Part shown: positions 61,854 to 64,000 of the stretch, in pieces
How the letters are laid out: each line of letters opens with the position of its first letter
How positions within the stretch are numbered: position 1 is the first letter of the stretch
Assembly (NCBI RefSeq): GCF_014200575.1
Contig: NZ_JACHBZ010000008.1
Coordinates: 172,128-236,127, forward strand
Direction of reading: 5' to 3'
Source of the DNA: Mucilaginibacter saanensis
GTDB taxonomy: Bacteria > Bacteroidota > Bacteroidia > Sphingobacteriales > Sphingobacteriaceae
DNA length: 64,000 bases
Translations under genes and position numbers: made by a program
Notes under the pieces: model-generated
Database searches by the model: none
Told to the model about the DNA's origin: nothing
The model's input: only the letters and a program-made list of their open reading frames with translations

Positions 61854-62777
61854 ATGGCAAATTGTTGGTTTTGTTATCAGGATGCAGGAACATCGTCTTA
61901 TCATGAAAAATGTTCAAAGCGATTTTTCGGTACGGCTAAAGTGCCTGAGCTGGAATTGAATAATAAACTTTTGAAAACGTTGGGCGAACAGACCATCAAC
62001 GAAAGGATCGCTGTGACCGGAGTTCAGCCCAAGCTTTCTGTTACCCTGAAAAAGACGAAGGAGCACAACCGTCTGACTATAGTAGGACTTTGGGGAGAAT
62101 ACATACTTAAACCACAACATCCTGGTTTTCCAGAAATGCCGCAATCAGAAGATCTGACTATGCATTTGGCAAGCCTGTTTAAAATGCCAACTTGCGATCA
62201 TACTTTAATGGAGGCATCAGACGGCAGTTTGGTTTATCTTGCCCGTAGATTTGACCGGGTGAAAGGCCATAAGGTTCACATGGAAGATTTCTGCCAGCTT
62301 TCTGAATTTTTAACGGAAAATAAATATAAGGGATCTTATGAAAAGATCGGTAAGCTTATCCTGAAATACTGTACTCAAACTGGTTTTGATGCGCTGACTT
62401 ATTTTGAACTGGTGTTATTTTCTTTTTTGACAGGCAACAATGATATGCACCTGAAGAACTTCTCTGTGCTATATACAGACGAGGGGGTAAGTCTAAGTCC
62501 TGCCTATGACCTGCTCAATGTAAGTCTTGTTAATCCACAGGACGATGAAGAGCTGGCGCTGACAATGAATGGTAAAAAGAAAAGAATTGGATTATCTGAT
62601 TTTGATGTGTTGGCAAGAAGTATGAATATACCTGAAACCGCCGTTCGGAATACCTATAACAAATTTTCCTCCGGTAATAAGGAGGTTGGTAAGATGATTG
62701 AAGCATCATTCCTGAGCCCCGAAAAAAAGGCGCTATACCTGGAAATTTGGAATAAAAAGCAACGGTTGTTTAATTGA
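61854..62777 (+). CDS. hipT: HipT-type Ser/Thr kinase toxin
   Basis: A 307-residue HipA-like kinase without the N-terminal subdomain. The N-terminus has CWFCYQDAGTSSYHEKC, a Cys/His cluster that may bind zinc. The Gly-rich loop reads AVTGVQPKLS (53-62), the catalytic loop GNNDMHLKNFS (Asp197, Asn202) and the metal-binding Asp219 in SPAYDLLN. HipT kinases inactivate an aminoacyl-tRNA synthetase in E. coli. The loop Ser positions that are autophosphorylated in HipT are Ala and Thr here. Together with hipB and hipS it forms a tripartite toxin-antitoxin operon. Confidence 0.85.
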   Translation: MANCWFCYQDAGTSSYHEKCSKRFFGTAKVPELELNNKLLKTLGEQTINERIAVTGVQPKLSVTLKKTKEHNRLTIVGLWGEYILKPQHPGFPEMPQSEDLTMHLASLFKMPTCDHTLMEASDGSLVYLARRFDRVKGHKVHMEDFCQLSEFLTENKYKGSYEKIGKLILKYCTQTGFDALTYFELVLFSFLTGNNDMHLKNFSVLYTDEGVSLSPAYDLLNVSLVNPQDDEELALTMNGKKKRIGLSDFDVLARSMNIPETAVRNTYNKFSSGNKEVGKMIEASFLSPEKKALYLEIWNKKQRLFN

Positions 62778-62862
62778 CAAGCCACAGTTATGCATTGTGG
62801 ATTTTCCTCCTGGTGAGAAAAAATAAAATCCTTATTCACCGCGGTCGCGAAGATAGCCCACG

Positions 62863-62943
62863 CCGGAATCAAACGTCAAGGGTACACAAGCGGGCCGCTG
62901 TGTCCGCTTCCAGCGGTTGGCCCGCCCTTGACATTTGATCCGG
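62863..62943. repeat. 81-nt structured inverted repeat
   Basis: The outer arms 62863-62882 and 62925-62943 (CCGG..ATCAAACGTCAAGGG with CCCTTGACATTTGATCCGG) pair nearly fully; inside, CGGGCC (62891-62896) pairs with GGCCCG (62919-62924) and CCGCT/AGCGG forms a tip. One side carries an 8-base bulge TACACAAG. It is GC-rich in an AT-rich setting. It could be a terminator of the hip operon, a recombination or transfer site. Confidence 0.6.
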
Positions 62944-63012
62944 CTAAGCGCTTTTGTTGCTTAAGCGTTGAATAAGGCTCGGTTGTTCACAAGCTTTCCT
63001 ATTTCTTGTAAT

Positions 63013-63050
63013 TACATTAAAAAGTGCATTAAACTACACTTTTTAATGTA
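63013..63050. repeat. Perfect 14-bp inverted repeat
   Basis: TACATTAAAAAGTG and CACTTTTTAATGTA flank a 10-base centre in the 439-base gap between hipT and the ATPase gene. Confidence 0.55.
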
Positions 63051-63135
63051 AACCTTATACTTCGCAAAGAAGCCCAGCAAAAAGTGCAGTATATTGCTCT
63101 TTTATCACGTAGATTATCTACAGAAGTCCTTTTTT

Positions 63136-63201
63136 CATGTATATTGCAAATTAAAGTTATGTAAATTGAAAGTTTTCGCCATGTAAATTGTAAATTTGTC
63201 T
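63136..63201 (+). repeat. Three 22-bp tandem repeats upstream of the DUF4143 ATPase
   Basis: CATGTATATTGCAAATTAAA, TATGTAAATTGAAAGTTTTC and CATGTAAATTGTAAATTTGT begin at 63136, 63158 and 63180, exactly 22 bases apart, and stop 15 bases before the ATPase start. Looser copies may lie at about 63088 and 63109. They share TAxATT..AAA with the array at 60576. Confidence 0.65.
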
Positions 63202-63216
63202 GTTATTTTATAAGAG

Positions 63217-63921
63217 ATGAGCAAATTTATACCAAGACAGATAGCACCTATTATTAAGGCCCAACAAACAAAATTTCCTGTTTTAGCTGTTACTGGTCCC
63301 CGCCAATCAGGTAAGACAACTTTGTTAAAAGAGCTTTTTAGTGATTACCGTTATGTAACATTGGAAAATCCAAATACACGTTCATTTGCTTTAGAAGATC
63401 CTGTTGCTTTTTTGAATCAATATGATCAGAAAGTTATTCTGGATGAGGTCCAACGAGCGCCAGCTTTGTTCTCTTATATACAGAGCAGGGTTGATGAATC
63501 AAAAATAATGGGACAATATATCCTATCTGGCTCACAAAACTTCCATTTATTAAACAGCATTACCCAAACCCTTGCAGGCAGAGTAGCCTTATTCAAATTA
63601 CTCCCTTTGGATTTTACTGAATTAAAGCCTGGTGGCTTATTAGCAGATTCCTATACCCGAACCTGCGTTAAGGGTTTCTATCCGGCTATTTTCGACAGGG
63701 ACATTGACCCTGTTATTTTTTATGCAAATTACATTCAAACCTATATAGAAAAAGATGTAACAGAATTAATGAATATCAGGGACTTGAAACTTTTTCGGAC
63801 ATTCTTAGGTTTGTGCGCAGGGCGTGCGGGGCAATTATTAAATTTCAGCGCCTTAGCTAATGAGTGCGATATTTCACATACAACCGCGAAAGCTTGGTTA
63901 TCTATATGGATATACCGCTGA
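63217..63921 (+). pseudogene. AAA/DUF4143 ATPase, truncated by an insertion element
   Basis: 234 residues remain. The AAA domain is complete: Walker A TGPRQSGKTTLLKEL at about 27-41, Walker B KVILDEVQRAP and the sensor YILSGSQNFHLL. The DUF4143 part starts and stops: NECDISHTTAKAWLSI is the family's HTH-like block, then the reading changes to WIYR and a stop. Complete members have about 380-400 residues. The break coincides with IS21-like terminal sequence, so the rest of the gene is probably beyond the element. Function of the family is unclear, often linked with toxin-antitoxin or selfish behaviour. Confidence 0.8.
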
Positions 63922-64000
63922 TATTGACCACCCAATTCCGGCGGAATGTGACCAGTGATTCCGCGTCAAATTGACCACCCCATTCCGGGGCAAACTGACC
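63907..64000. mobile_element. IS21-like insertion sequence, left terminal region
   Basis: From about 63907 or 63919 (TG start) the sequence has TATTGACCACCCAATTCCGG, then GTGACC, and a second copy ATTGACCACCCCATTCCGGG followed by CTGACC. Repeated TTGACCACC...TTCCGG blocks at the end are typical of IS21-family elements of Bacteroidota, which carry istA and istB. The transposase genes are outside the window, so the exact border is uncertain. Confidence 0.65.

Overview
The window comes from a Bacteroidota chromosome, most likely family Sphingobacteriaceae (Mucilaginibacter or a near relative). Pointers are SusC/SusD and TonB-linked receptors, promoter elements of the TTG / TAnnTTTG type instead of E. 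coli-type boxes, few Shine-Dalgarno sequences, a BtgA/BtgB-type mobilization pair, a CTnDOT-like tyrosine recombinase and a Bacteroidota-type TsaE-Ald gene order. The genus is an inference.

Region 1 (1-26700) is core-like chromosome. It holds the end of elongation factor P, exonuclease III, a secreted cyclophilin, a metal-type TonB receptor with a small Cys/His-rich partner, tsaE, an alanine-dehydrogenase-like gene, a D-Ala-D-Ala dipeptidase, two membrane proteins, and a methionine block (SAM-I riboswitch, metH, metF). After these come a NarL-type two-component pair with two companion genes, and an AraC regulator divergent from a phytanoyl-CoA-dioxygenase-like gene. The minus strand 26638-20267 is one tight six-gene operon: DUF427, a disulfide-reductase-type flavoprotein, an OpuC/EgtU-like ABC ATPase, a fused permease/substrate-binding protein, EgtB and EgtD. 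It looks like a combined synthesis, uptake and redox-recycling locus for ergothioneine or a related betaine thiol. The substrate-binding domain of the transporter appears circularly permuted, and the EgtD carries Lys where histidine-specific EgtD has Glu.

Region 2 (26833-about 51500) is a mobilizable island anchored at tRNA-Glu(TTC). It starts with a tyrosine recombinase flanked by repeated GCACCGAATT sites and ends with excisionase-type HTH proteins, a repeat-rich oriT candidate and a BtgA/BtgB mobilization pair. Between them lies a defence cluster: a HerA/DUF4297 system, a type III-like retron (PRTase, winged helix, a readable msr-msd RNA with a1/a2 stem, reverse transcriptase), a HEPN protein, a Fic protein behind palindromic operators, a DUF6602 nuclease-like protein, a membrane-anchored PD-(D/E)XK-like protein, and a giant Avs-like STAND ATPase. 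The Cap4/DUF4297-type nuclease domain of the STAND protein is cut off by a probable one-base frameshift.

Region 3 (51500-64000) is accessory cargo. It holds a TlpA-like/SusC/SusD nutrient-uptake operon with its AraC regulator, a 1.36 kb gene-free stretch rich in repeats, a HipBST-type tripartite toxin-antitoxin operon behind four operators spaced exactly 40 bp, an 81-nt structured inverted repeat, and a DUF4143 ATPase gene that seems to be cut by the end of an IS21-like element at the window edge. No rRNA and no CRISPR array were seen.
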